The notes under the pieces were generated by a model. That model saw only the letters and a program-made list of their open reading frames with translations. It was not told the origin of the DNA and made no database searches. Shown in pieces: positions 25,837 to 34,330 of a stretch of 64,000 nt of DNA. Made by a program: the position numbers and the translations under genes. How positions within the stretch are numbered: the stretch's first letter is position 1; each line of letters starts with the position of its first letter. This stretch comes from Pseudomonadota bacterium. Its GTDB lineage: Bacteria; Pseudomonadota; Alphaproteobacteria; Rhizobiales; Hyphomicrobiaceae. The stretch lies in NCBI GenBank assembly GCA_023410905.1, contig JAEYPL010000284.1, positions 1-64,000 on the forward strand. The letters are read 5' to 3'.

Positions 25837-26607
25837 GTGCTCGACGGTAATGGCAACGCAGTCGCGCTCAGTGTGAACGGCCTCACGCGGCGCTTTGGCG
25901 GCCTTGTCGCGGTCGACAACATCAGTTTCGATCTGCCGGCGCGGCGTCTCAATGCGATCATCGGACCGAACGGCGCCGGCAAGACGACGCTCTTCAATCT
26001 CATTACCGGTGAGCTCCGCCCCGATACAGGCCGTGTCGAAGTGCATGGTCAGAATATCACGGGCCTGAAGCCGCATCAGATCGTTCGTCGCGGCGTTTCA
26101 CGCACACTGCAGATCAAAAGCGTGTTTACCGGCCTCACAGTCGCGGAGAATATTCGCGCGGCCGTCATGGCGCATGAAGGGCTGATCTCGCCCTTCCGCT
26201 CTGCGAGTTCTTACGGAGCCGTCAATCAACGCGTTGAGCGCCTCACTGTTCAGGTCGGTCTCTGGAAGCACCTGAACACACGCGCGTCGGCGCTCTCGTA
26301 TGGGGACATAGCTCTCCTCGAGATTGCGCTTGCACTCGCGAACGAGCCCAAGCTTCTGCTTCTCGACGAGCCCGTGTGTGGCATGGGACCGCAGGAAACC
26401 GAACAGACGGTCGAGACGATCCGCAAAATCGCTGAAAGCGTCGACGTCGTCCTCATCGAGCACGATATGGAAGTCGTGTTCGCTGTTGCCGACGAGATCA
26501 TCGTCATGGCGCAAGGGGCACTGCTGGCGCGCGGCACACCGGCAGAAATAAGTGCCTCGGCCGAAGTCCAGGAGGCCTATCTCGGCGCACCTGAGGAGGC
26601 CGATTGA
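25837..26607 (+). CDS. ABC importer ATPase, LivG type (second system)
   Basis: ATP-binding subunit of 256 residues. Walker A is GPNGAGKTT, the signature segment is ALSYGDIALLEIAL (a divergent LSYGD), and Walker B is LLLDEPVCGMGP, followed by IEHDMEVVF. The GTG at 25837 was chosen because GGGGAGG lies seven bases upstream. The in-frame ATG at 25816 overlaps the permease gene and adds only seven residues. The Cys in the D-loop region (EPVCGMG) replaces the usual Thr-Ala and is a small oddity. Confidence 0.9.
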   Translation: MLDGNGNAVALSVNGLTRRFGGLVAVDNISFDLPARRLNAIIGPNGAGKTTLFNLITGELRPDTGRVEVHGQNITGLKPHQIVRRGVSRTLQIKSVFTGLTVAENIRAAVMAHEGLISPFRSASSYGAVNQRVERLTVQVGLWKHLNTRASALSYGDIALLEIALALANEPKLLLLDEPVCGMGPQETEQTVETIRKIAESVDVVLIEHDMEVVFAVADEIIVMAQGALLARGTPAEISASAEVQEAYLGAPEEAD

Positions 26608-27311
26608 TGACAGCGCTCGCAATCGACGGCGTTACCGCATCCATTGGCAAGATCCCCGTGCTGCGCGGCGTCACGCTGCGCGTCGAGCCGGGCGAGACGG
26701 TTGCGCTCCTCGGCCGCAATGGGGTCGGCAAAACGTCGACACTGCGGTCCATCCTCGGGCTTTTGAAGCGCACGGGCGGTACCGCGACTTACAATGGCGT
26801 CAACCTCGATACGGTTGTGCCCCACAAGCTTGCAGCACTCGGGATCGGCTACGTTCCACAGGGACGCGGCATGTTTCCGCTGCTGTCAGTCATGGAGAAC
26901 CTCACGCTCGGCCTGACGCGCGCGCCCGATCCTGAAGTCATGACCGATGTCTTCCAGCGCTTTCCGCGCCTCCAAGAGCGCGCTTCGCAGGCGGCCGGAA
27001 CGCTCTCGGGCGGCGAGCAGCAAATGCTCGCACTCGCGCGCTGCCTCGTCATGAAGCCGTCCCTCATCATGCTCGATGAGCCGACCGAGGGAATCATGCC
27101 GAAGCTCGTCTCGCAGATCCGCCACGAAATATCGGAGATCGCCAAGCGCGGGATTTCCGTTCTTCTTGTCGAGCAGAACCTGCGCACGGCGCTGCGCCTC
27201 GCCAACCGCGTCTATCTGATGGAGCGCGGCACGATCGTTCACGAGGCCACGCCCGAAACTCTACGTGCCGACCCCACCACAGTTCACCGCTATCTCGGCG
27301 TTTCTCTCTAG
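26607..27311 (+). CDS. ABC importer ATPase, LivF type (second system)
   Basis: ATP-binding subunit of 234 residues. Walker A is GRNGVGKTS, the signature LSGGEQQM, and Walker B IMLDEPTEGIMP, with VEQNLRTA at the H-loop position as in LivF. The ATG begins on the last base of the LivG stop, so the two ATPases are translationally coupled. It is followed 24 bases later by the binding-protein gene. Confidence 0.92.
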   Translation: MTALAIDGVTASIGKIPVLRGVTLRVEPGETVALLGRNGVGKTSTLRSILGLLKRTGGTATYNGVNLDTVVPHKLAALGIGYVPQGRGMFPLLSVMENLTLGLTRAPDPEVMTDVFQRFPRLQERASQAAGTLSGGEQQMLALARCLVMKPSLIMLDEPTEGIMPKLVSQIRHEISEIAKRGISVLLVEQNLRTALRLANRVYLMERGTIVHEATPETLRADPTTVHRYLGVSL

Positions 27312-27335
27312 GCTCATCAGGAAGGAGCTTCAGTC

Positions 27336-28673
27336 ATGGCCAAGCGTCCCACCAAGATTTCCCTCCCGAAGAGCTCTACGAAGAAGCAGGAAGGTGGCGG
27401 CATGACACGCCGCAGCTTCCTCGAAGTTGCACTCGCCGGCGGCGCGGCCGCTAGCGGCGCCTACATCAGCCTCGCGCGCGACATGTCGGCGTTCGCCCAG
27501 GCGAGCGGCCCGATCGTCATCGGTCATCACTGCGAGTTGACGGGCGGCTTCGCCTCATGGGGATACTGGCACAACAAGGCCGCCCTCGCCGCAGCGAAGG
27601 CGATCAACGAGAGCGGCGGTATCGCGGGCCGCAAGCTCGAGCTCGTCACCGAGGACACGGAATCCAATCCTGCCGCTGGTGCACGCAAGCTGCGCGCGCT
27701 CATTCAGCGCAATCGCGCGTCGTTCATCACCGGCTCGGTCCACTCGGGTGTCATGCTCGCGTCGATCCCCGTCGCGACCGAGATGAAGACGGTCTACTTC
27801 TCGACGGGCGAGGCGACCGAGGCCACCGGAGAGCGCGGCACGCGCTACAGCTTCCGGACAGGCACCGACACCTACGGCCTTGCCGCAGCGGGCGCGCCAT
27901 GGGCGTACGAAAATCTCGGCAAGACATGGACGATCATCTCGCCGGACTATGCTTGGGGACACAGCCACTACAAGGAGCACAAGGCGGTCATCGAGAAGCT
28001 CGGCGGCAAGGTCTACGACCCGATCTACGTGCCGCTGGATGCCAAAGATCTCGTTCCCTATCTCGCACGCATTCCGCAGGACACGCAGGTTCTCTTCTCG
28101 GTGTTCTTCGGCGCGCTTTCGATCGCCTTCTACACCCAAACGAAGTCCATGGGCCTCGAGAAGACCATGAAGATGTACTCGGTGTCTGGCACCATCGAGG
28201 CGATCGCGCCTGCCGATCTCAAGGGCGCGGCTGAAGGCGTGTACATCGTCGAGAACTTCCCGCGCATGCTGAAGTACAAGGACGATGAGTTCCACAAGGA
28301 GTACAACAAGCTCATCGGCACAGACGACGTGCACGCGCGCGAGATCGGCAGCGACAAGGTCAACGCCAAGAGCCATTCCTGGCAGAGCTGGGAGAACCTC
28401 TACGCGCTAAAGCAGGCCATCGAGGCAAGCGGCTGGAAGCAGAAGAGCGACGACAAGGGCGTGATCGAAGCGCTCGAAGGCCTGCAGATGGCCAACTCGC
28501 TGGGCTTCGCTCAGGGCGCCAAGACGCTCCGCAAGGAAGACCATAGCGGCATGATCGACTGCTACATCAGCCGCATCGAAAACGATGAGTTCCACGTGAA
28601 GAAGAAGGTCACCAAGGAGGAAATGGCCTCCATGCTGCCGCCTCGTTACGACTTCTCCAAGCAGCCACTTTAA
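27336..28673 (+). CDS. ABC importer substrate-binding protein (second system, Tat signal)
   Basis: Periplasmic type I binding protein of 445 residues. The export signal is twin-arginine (TRRSFLEVALAGG) and is preceded by an unusually long, Lys-rich 22-residue leader. An alternative ATG inside it (MTRRSF) would give the normal length. The mature domain starts GPIVIGHHCELTGGFASWG. It closes an operon LivH, LivM, LivG, LivF, binding protein. The opposite nitrilase and isonitrile hydratase genes suggest that the ligand is a nitrogen-containing small molecule such as a nitrile, amide or formamide (inference). A GC-rich hairpin follows the stop. Confidence 0.9.
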   Translation: MAKRPTKISLPKSSTKKQEGGGMTRRSFLEVALAGGAAASGAYISLARDMSAFAQASGPIVIGHHCELTGGFASWGYWHNKAALAAAKAINESGGIAGRKLELVTEDTESNPAAGARKLRALIQRNRASFITGSVHSGVMLASIPVATEMKTVYFSTGEATEATGERGTRYSFRTGTDTYGLAAAGAPWAYENLGKTWTIISPDYAWGHSHYKEHKAVIEKLGGKVYDPIYVPLDAKDLVPYLARIPQDTQVLFSVFFGALSIAFYTQTKSMGLEKTMKMYSVSGTIEAIAPADLKGAAEGVYIVENFPRMLKYKDDEFHKEYNKLIGTDDVHAREIGSDKVNAKSHSWQSWENLYALKQAIEASGWKQKSDDKGVIEALEGLQMANSLGFAQGAKTLRKEDHSGMIDCYISRIENDEFHVKKKVTKEEMASMLPPRYDFSKQPL

Positions 28674-28702
28674 TTCAATCCGGCGATCTACGGCATCGAA
28701 CT

Positions 28703-28730
28703 CCGGCCGGCGGGACAGCCCCGCCGCCGG
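28703..28730 (+). terminator. hairpin downstream of the second Liv operon
   Basis: GC-rich stem of about 11 base pairs with one bulged base (arms CCGGC and GGCGGG against CCCGCC and GCCGG, loop ACAGC), 30 bases after the binding-protein stop. No T-run follows, so termination would be weak or Rho-aided. It lies between convergent genes. Confidence 0.4.
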
Positions 28731-28758
28731 AACCGACCGCGCCTGATGCGACCTCCGG

Positions 28759-30363
28759 CTAATCGAACAGCGTATCGAGGCGCTGTTTCATCTGATCGGA
28801 GATGTATAGCGCGAGAGCCTGAATCGTAGATGTCGGGTTCACGCCGCCGGATGTAACCCAGATGCTGCCATCGACGATGAAGAGATTCTTCACGTCGTGG
28901 CAGCGTCCCCAAGCATTGACGACCGAGCGCGCCGGGTCGTCGCCCATGCGGCATGTCCCCAGAAGGTGCCCGGGATAGTTGAGCAGCGTGCGCGAGGTGT
29001 AGATGTTCTTTGCGCCTGCGGTCTCGAGGATCTCCGTCGCGCGGGCGATCCCATGCTCCATCATCCGCGCGCAGTTATCGCTGATCGTGTAGTCGATACG
29101 CGGCGCGGGAATGCCGTGGCTGTCCTTGAGCACGGGATCGAGCGTGACGCGGTTGTGCTCCTCGGGAAGATCCTCGCAGGCGACGCCGATCTGAAGTCGG
29201 TGATTGACGAGCGAGCGATAGACGCGGTGATGATCGCGCCCCCACGGCAAGTGGCCCACTGACGCGCTCTGGATGGCCTCGTTTACCGGCCCGGTGACGC
29301 GCATGAACTGCAAGGTGTAGCCGCGTACGTAGCCGCGCTCTCTATCGGTTTCGTAGAACTGCTTGCTCCAGATGGAGGTCATGGGACCGCGATCGCCGTC
29401 CATCTCATCCTCGACATAGCCGCGCACTTGCGGCCAGGGATGCAGCATCAGATTCTTGCCAACGAGCCCACTCGAGTTCGCCAAGCCGCTCGGAAAGCGC
29501 GCCGAGGCAGAGTTCAACAGCAGCCGCGGCGTTCCGACGCCATTGCTTGCAAGGATGACGACTTCAGCCGGCTGGAAAACTTCGTTTCCATCCGGATCGT
29601 AGTAGACGACACCGCTGGCCATGCCGTGCTCGTTCGTCGTGATCTCGCGCACGCGGCAGCGGGTGCGAAGCTCGACACCTGCGCGCAGCGCCAGTGGCCA
29701 ATAGGTGATATCGGCGCTGGCCTTGGCACCATGCGCACATCCGGGCGTGCAATGCCCGAGATTGACGCACTTGGCGCGGCCTTCGTAGTCGCGCGTTGCC
29801 AGTGCGACGTCGGACGGCCACCAATGCCAACCGAGCTTGTTCATCACTTGCCCATAGCGCGTGCCCGTACGACCGAGCGGTATCGGCGGCATGGGCGGAT
29901 GGCGGGGAGGAACACCCGGATCTCCAGCCAGTCCGGAAACGCCCACCATGCGATCGTTCAGCTCGAAGTACGGCTCCAGATCCCAGTAGCTGATCGGCCA
30001 ATCGTCGGAGACACCATCGAGCGACTTCACGCGGAAGTCCGATGGATGCATGCGTGGGAAATGTGCCGTCCAAAGAATCGTGCCGCCACCGACGCCATTG
30101 AAGTTGGCGATTTTCATCACCGAGTTGTCGTCGTTGATCGGATAGTCGAGCGGGCGCGCGCGTCGATTGGGACTGATGTCGAAGTCCGTATAGCGTCGCG
30201 CCTCCCAATCGCGACCGTTGGAGGGATAGTCGCTCGACTTCATCCAGTCGCCTTGCTCCAGGCAGACGATGCGCATCTTTGTGTCAGCCAGGCTCCACGC
30301 CACGGCCGCGCCCGATGCGCCGGCGCCGACAATCAGCACGTCCACCATTTCGTTCTGGATCAT
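28759..30363 (-). CDS. GMC-type oxidoreductase, gluconate dehydrogenase flavoprotein-like
   Basis: FAD-dependent glucose-methanol-choline oxidoreductase of 534 residues. The dinucleotide fold is MVDVLIVGAGASGAAVAWSLAD, followed by a GGGTILWTAHFPRM segment and the C-terminal GTCRMGDDPARSVVNAWGRCHDVKNLFIVDGS region, which is typical of the membrane gluconate/2-keto-sugar dehydrogenase alpha subunits. No signal peptide is visible. It is encoded just after its small subunit (nine bases) and in the operon of a sugar-type importer, so it probably oxidises the imported sugar or sugar acid. The electron acceptor is not encoded here. Confidence 0.9.
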   Translation of the reverse strand: MIQNEMVDVLIVGAGASGAAVAWSLADTKMRIVCLEQGDWMKSSDYPSNGRDWEARRYTDFDISPNRRARPLDYPINDDNSVMKIANFNGVGGGTILWTAHFPRMHPSDFRVKSLDGVSDDWPISYWDLEPYFELNDRMVGVSGLAGDPGVPPRHPPMPPIPLGRTGTRYGQVMNKLGWHWWPSDVALATRDYEGRAKCVNLGHCTPGCAHGAKASADITYWPLALRAGVELRTRCRVREITTNEHGMASGVVYYDPDGNEVFQPAEVVILASNGVGTPRLLLNSASARFPSGLANSSGLVGKNLMLHPWPQVRGYVEDEMDGDRGPMTSIWSKQFYETDRERGYVRGYTLQFMRVTGPVNEAIQSASVGHLPWGRDHHRVYRSLVNHRLQIGVACEDLPEEHNRVTLDPVLKDSHGIPAPRIDYTISDNCARMMEHGIARATEILETAGAKNIYTSRTLLNYPGHLLGTCRMGDDPARSVVNAWGRCHDVKNLFIVDGSIWVTSGGVNPTSTIQALALYISDQMKQRLDTLFD

Positions 30364-30372
30364 GGCTCAGGC

Positions 30373-30828
30373 TCACCGATCATCGCGCCAGATGGGCGCA
30401 CGTACTTTGACAACTTCGAGCAAGGACCAATCGCCATCGGGCACGGTCTGCCCTTTGGGATACGGCGCGCCCGGCTCGCGGCCGAGCGATCGCACGACGC
30501 GGTCATCACGATAGTAGGCCGCCAGCACCACGCGCCCGAGCACCTGCACTGGCCGCCCGCTCTGAGCCAGGAGTTGGAACGTCATCTCTTCGGCGCGCGC
30601 GTCATCGAGATCCGCCAGTGAGCCTCCGGCGAGGGTTCGCAGATTGGCCAGGGCCGTACGAACATCCTCACGGTCCACCCCGAGCGACGAGACAATATCC
30701 GCAAAGATGACCGGGTCATCGGCACTGGGAACACCGAACGCCGCATCGGCGGGGATCATGAAGCTTGCCATTCGTTTCAAGTCTGCGAGTTCGCCGGCAG
30801 AGAGGCCGGCTTCGTTCAAGCTGCCCAT
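30373..30828 (-). CDS. gluconate 2-dehydrogenase subunit 3-like protein
   Basis: Small helical protein of about 151 residues in the gluconate dehydrogenase gamma-subunit family. LSAGELADLKRMASFMIPADAAFGVPSADD near the N-terminus is the family core. Usual members carry a Tat signal that exports the flavoprotein as a complex; none is seen here, so the dehydrogenase is probably cytoplasmic. The ATG at 30828 has GGAG upstream; a GTG two codons earlier is the alternative. It starts 20 bases after the permease stop, in the same operon. Confidence 0.85.
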   Translation of the reverse strand: MGSLNEAGLSAGELADLKRMASFMIPADAAFGVPSADDPVIFADIVSSLGVDREDVRTALANLRTLAGGSLADLDDARAEEMTFQLLAQSGRPVQVLGRVVLAAYYRDDRVVRSLGREPGAPYPKGQTVPDGDWSLLEVVKVRAPIWRDDR

Positions 30829-30847
30829 GTCCACTCCGCACGCTTTC

Positions 30848-31720
30848 TCATTTTACGGCGCCCATTGTTAAGCCGCGCACGATGTACTTCTGAACCATCA
30901 GACTCAGGATCAGCTGGGGCAGCGCAGAGATAATGGTTGCTGCAGCCATCTGCCCCCACAGCACCTGCTCGTAGGAGATGAACTGGATCGCGCCGACAGT
31001 GACGGGGAAGGTATGCCTGCCCGCCAGCATGAGCGGATAGTTGAACGCATTCCAGCAGAACATGAAGCCCAGAATAACCGTCACAGCCAATCCGGGCAGG
31101 CTGAGGGGAATTATAACGCGTGTGAGAATCCCGAACCAGGAGCAACCATCAATTGCTGCTGCTTCCTGAATCTCGACGGGGATCTCCCTGAAGAAGCTGC
31201 GCAGGAGCCATATCGTGAAAGGCAGGCTGATCAGCTGATAGGCGAGAATGAGCCCGAGATGCGTATTGTGCAGCCCGACACGCTGATAAATGAGGTAGAG
31301 CGGCACGACGAACACGATGAAGGGAACAAACCGGAAGCTCATGAATATGAACGCCAGCGCGTTCTTCATCGGAAAGTCGAAGCGCGCGAGTGCGTAGGCT
31401 GCCGGAATGCCGACCAGCACGGATAGCGCGACCGCTCCCACCGAGATGATGACGCTGTTGACGAAGAAGCGGGGAAAGTCTGGTCGCGTTGTGGACACGC
31501 CGCCGCCGCTCTGCTCGCCAAACAGCAAGGCTGAATAGTTGTCCAGCGTCGGCGTGAACGAGAAGGTTGGTGGTACTGCGACGATATCTGTCGGACTCTT
31601 CAATGACGTGAGAAGGATCCACAGAAAGGGAAAGAGCGTCCATGTGACGAGAAGAAACGCTCCCAAGGCGATGGCCGCACCCATGGTGAGCGAGGCGCCG
31701 TTTTTTTTTCGGGCAGTCAT
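30848..31720 (-). CDS. carbohydrate ABC permease, MalG type
   Basis: Inner-membrane permease of 290 residues with about six hydrophobic helices. The binding-protein-dependent transport motif is EAAAIDGCSWFGILTRVIIPLSLPG near residue 200. The ATG at 31720 (MTARKKNG) overlaps the stop of the previous permease and was preferred to an upstream in-frame start. Codons 4-7 contain a run of nine A (nine T on the plus strand), a possible slippage site just inside the gene. It forms the channel with the MalF-type protein. No cognate ATPase gene is in the window. Confidence 0.9.
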   Translation of the reverse strand: MTARKKNGASLTMGAAIALGAFLLVTWTLFPFLWILLTSLKSPTDIVAVPPTFSFTPTLDNYSALLFGEQSGGGVSTTRPDFPRFFVNSVIISVGAVALSVLVGIPAAYALARFDFPMKNALAFIFMSFRFVPFIVFVVPLYLIYQRVGLHNTHLGLILAYQLISLPFTIWLLRSFFREIPVEIQEAAAIDGCSWFGILTRVIIPLSLPGLAVTVILGFMFCWNAFNYPLMLAGRHTFPVTVGAIQFISYEQVLWGQMAAATIISALPQLILSLMVQKYIVRGLTMGAVK

Positions 31721-32631
31721 TTCGGTGTCTTCTCCGCGGCACGCTCCCACATGCGCATCAGCAGGTAGCTGATAACGACAACCAGGATGAGAAGAACCAT
31801 GCCTTGCGCCATACCGCGCCCAAGCTGGTACCACTGGAAGGAATACTGGTACGCCATGATGTGAAGGTTGGTGGTCGCGTCACCCGGTCCGCCGACTGTC
31901 GTGGCGTAGATCACATCGAAGATGCGCAGCGAGTCCATGGTGCGGAAGGTGGCAACCAGCACGATGAAGGGGGCCAGCAAGGGGAACGTAATGAAGCGGA
32001 AGATGTCCCATGCTCCGGCGCCGTCCACACGCGCTGCCTCATAGGGCTCCGTAGGTAAGGCTTGCAGCCCCCCGAGCAGGATCAACGCCACGAACGGCAG
32101 ATTTCCCCACGTGTCGATGATTAGGATCGAGATCATCGCAGCCTGTGGCGCGCCGAACCAGTTAACGGGGCCGAGGCCGATGTGCGACATCAGATGATTG
32201 AGGATGCCGGCGTTCGTCGATGCCATCATGATCTTCCACATGAGGGCAGTGATGACCGGAGGGATCATCAAGGGCATCAGCATCATGGCGCGGAGGGCAC
32301 TACGCCCCGGCACACGCCCGTGAAGGAAAAGCGCAACCGCGATCCCAAGTCCGACTTGGAGAACGACCGCAACGACCGTGAAGCCGATCGTAAACTGAAA
32401 GGCCTGGGAGAATAGCGGCTCGTCGAGCAGATCGATGTAGTTGTCGAACCAGACGAAACGGAACCGCTCAGGATACTGCAGCCAATAGCTGGTCAGACTG
32501 TAGTACATGCCGACGGCAAACGGATACACCATGCCGACGAGCAGGACGATGGCGGGGGCCATCAGAAGATAAGGCAGCACCGCCTGCGATCGGCGGCGCT
32601 GCGCGCGCCGCCGCTGGACATCTACGCTCAT
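31717..32631 (-). CDS. carbohydrate ABC permease, MalF type
   Basis: Inner-membrane permease of 304 residues. The transport motif is EAARVDGAGAWDIFRFITFPLLAPF near residue 196. A basic N-terminus (RRRAQRRRSQAV) precedes the first helix. Its stop overlaps the MalG-type start (ATGA), and its own start lies nine bases after the binding-protein stop. It belongs to the sugar-type operon binding protein, MalF, MalG, GMC small subunit, GMC large subunit. Confidence 0.92.
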   Translation of the reverse strand: MSVDVQRRRAQRRRSQAVLPYLLMAPAIVLLVGMVYPFAVGMYYSLTSYWLQYPERFRFVWFDNYIDLLDEPLFSQAFQFTIGFTVVAVVLQVGLGIAVALFLHGRVPGRSALRAMMLMPLMIPPVITALMWKIMMASTNAGILNHLMSHIGLGPVNWFGAPQAAMISILIIDTWGNLPFVALILLGGLQALPTEPYEAARVDGAGAWDIFRFITFPLLAPFIVLVATFRTMDSLRIFDVIYATTVGGPGDATTNLHIMAYQYSFQWYQLGRGMAQGMVLLILVVVISYLLMRMWERAAEKTPK

Positions 32632-32639
32632 GGTGGCAC

Positions 32640-34034
32640 TTACTGCCTGAGGCCAGCGTCTTTGAGCACTCGATCGAGATCGGCGCTCGCCTTCTTCAAC
32701 GCATCGGCCGCAGAGGCGCGCTTGAAGTAAATCTCGTGATGGGCGCGTGCCCAGATGTCGCCCAATCGATTACGCTCAGGCTGAGGAACCCAAGCGACGC
32801 GCGCCGTCTCGAAGTTCTTCGTGATGGTCTCGACGTAGCTGCCGCCGCCCCACGGTCCGATCATCTCCTTCACCCGCGCATCACTTGCGACGGATTTACG
32901 GGTCGGATTGAGATTGCGATAGTTGAGCGTGGCGCGGAGCAACGTGCGCTGAGAAGTTGCCCATTGGATGAAGAGCCATGCAGCCGTCTTGTTCTTGGCA
33001 GCCTTGTTAATACCTAGAGCCCACGTCCAGAGGCCTGCGAAAGTCTTGCCGCCTGCCCCGCCTGGAATGAGCGCGTAGCCAACCTTGCCCGCCACCTTCG
33101 ATCTCTTCGGATCCTCGAATGTTGCGGCAAAGATATCGGAATCGCCGAGCATCCCCGCCTGCCCAGCCGCAAAGGCCTCCATAGCGTCGTACCATTGGAG
33201 GTTGGCCCAGTTGGGAGGCCCGCTCTCGCGGATCATGTCGATATAGGTCTCGGTGTATTTCACCGCCCGCGGGTCGTGAAGGTTGGCCCGCATGTTACTG
33301 TCGAGTTCGGACCATTCGCCGTTGGTGTAGGATTTGAGGCCGCTGATGTAGCCCGTCGCCAGCGCGGCGACGTTCGGAGTTCCGCGAGCCACGACGCCGG
33401 CAATTCCGGCATGCTTCTTCACCAGTCGCGCAGCCTCGGCCATTTCTTCGATCGTCGTCGGCACCTTGATGTTGTGCTGGTCAAAGATGTCCTTGCGATA
33501 CGAGAGAATGTAACCCTCGGCCATAACAGGGATCGAGTAGAGCGGTCCCTCGCCGACACCCGAACCGATCTTGCCGCTCCAGCGATTTGCGGACAGCAGG
33601 CCCGGGATGAAGTCGTCGATCTTGTACCAGTCCGGATCCGTCAACTTGGGATCCTTGAGGAAATCGTCCAGCGAGTCGATCCAACCTGGCGCAACGTACT
33701 GCCAATTGCGCATCGGGCCCGTCATGATGACCGAGAACTCACCCTGCTTCTGCGAGAGATCCGCTGCAAGGCGCGTGAAGTACTCGTTCTCGGGCAGAAT
33801 GAGATAGTCGATGTTGATGCCGGTGAGTTCCTTGAACTCCGGAATAAGCGGCAGCAGCGATTCCGTGAAAGGGTGCTTGTTCATGCCAAGCGCAAGCGGC
33901 TGCCCTTCCGCCTGCCGCCAGTTTATCTTCGCTTTCCGAAAGTACTCGAGGTCATCTCCGCTTTGCGCCAAGGCCCCGGGAGCAACACCCGTGGCAAGCA
34001 GCATGCCGAGAACCGTCCGACGATGTAGGTCCAT
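32640..34034 (-). CDS. carbohydrate ABC substrate-binding protein (Tat-like signal)
   Basis: Family 1 extracellular solute-binding protein of 464 residues. The signal peptide MDLHRRTVLGMLLATGVAPGALAQ has a twin-arginine core. The mature protein shows IPEFKELTGINIDYLILPENEY, typical of UgpB/MalE-like receptors for oligosaccharides or sugar derivatives. The start at 34034 is supported by GGGAGG upstream; longer in-frame starts would lose the signal. First gene of the leftward operon and divergent from the GntR regulator, so its promoter is next to the palindrome at 34247. Confidence 0.9.
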   Translation of the reverse strand: MDLHRRTVLGMLLATGVAPGALAQSGDDLEYFRKAKINWRQAEGQPLALGMNKHPFTESLLPLIPEFKELTGINIDYLILPENEYFTRLAADLSQKQGEFSVIMTGPMRNWQYVAPGWIDSLDDFLKDPKLTDPDWYKIDDFIPGLLSANRWSGKIGSGVGEGPLYSIPVMAEGYILSYRKDIFDQHNIKVPTTIEEMAEAARLVKKHAGIAGVVARGTPNVAALATGYISGLKSYTNGEWSELDSNMRANLHDPRAVKYTETYIDMIRESGPPNWANLQWYDAMEAFAAGQAGMLGDSDIFAATFEDPKRSKVAGKVGYALIPGGAGGKTFAGLWTWALGINKAAKNKTAAWLFIQWATSQRTLLRATLNYRNLNPTRKSVASDARVKEMIGPWGGGSYVETITKNFETARVAWVPQPERNRLGDIWARAHHEIYFKRASAADALKKASADLDRVLKDAGLRQ

Positions 34035-34246
34035 AAATATCCTCCCGGTCGTTCGCGACACACTGCAGAAAGCAGCTACTCGCGACGCTCCAATTTGCTT
34101 TTTTTTCGTGCAGGCTTTTCGCATTCGCGCATTCGCAACGTCGCGTACGCTTGTTTCTCCTCCTGCTCCTGTCGGGCCACTTTTTGTCGTTGTCGGCGTT
34201 GCGATCCAGCAAGGCCCTTGACGCTCGATCATGCAAGGTGAAGAAA

Positions 34247-34265
34247 TGGTATAATGATCATACCA
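34247..34265. promoter_or_regulatory. GntR-type operator TGGTAT-N7-ATACCA
   Basis: Perfect inverted repeat with six-base arms separated by AATGATC, placed between the sugar-type importer operon and the gntR gene. FadR-subfamily GntR proteins often bind TGGTxxxACCA-like palindromes. This is therefore the likely site for control of both directions by the adjoining regulator. Confidence 0.6.
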
Positions 34266-34330
34266 ATTGCGCAACCCTTCGACACGGGCTAGAGCACTGC
34301 AGTCAATTTCAACACCGGCCCCTTCGTCCC

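Noticed and set aside
34100..34110. Eight-T run in the importer/gntR intergenic region as a terminator
   Set aside because: No stable stem precedes it on the plus strand, and it lies upstream of, not after, a gene.
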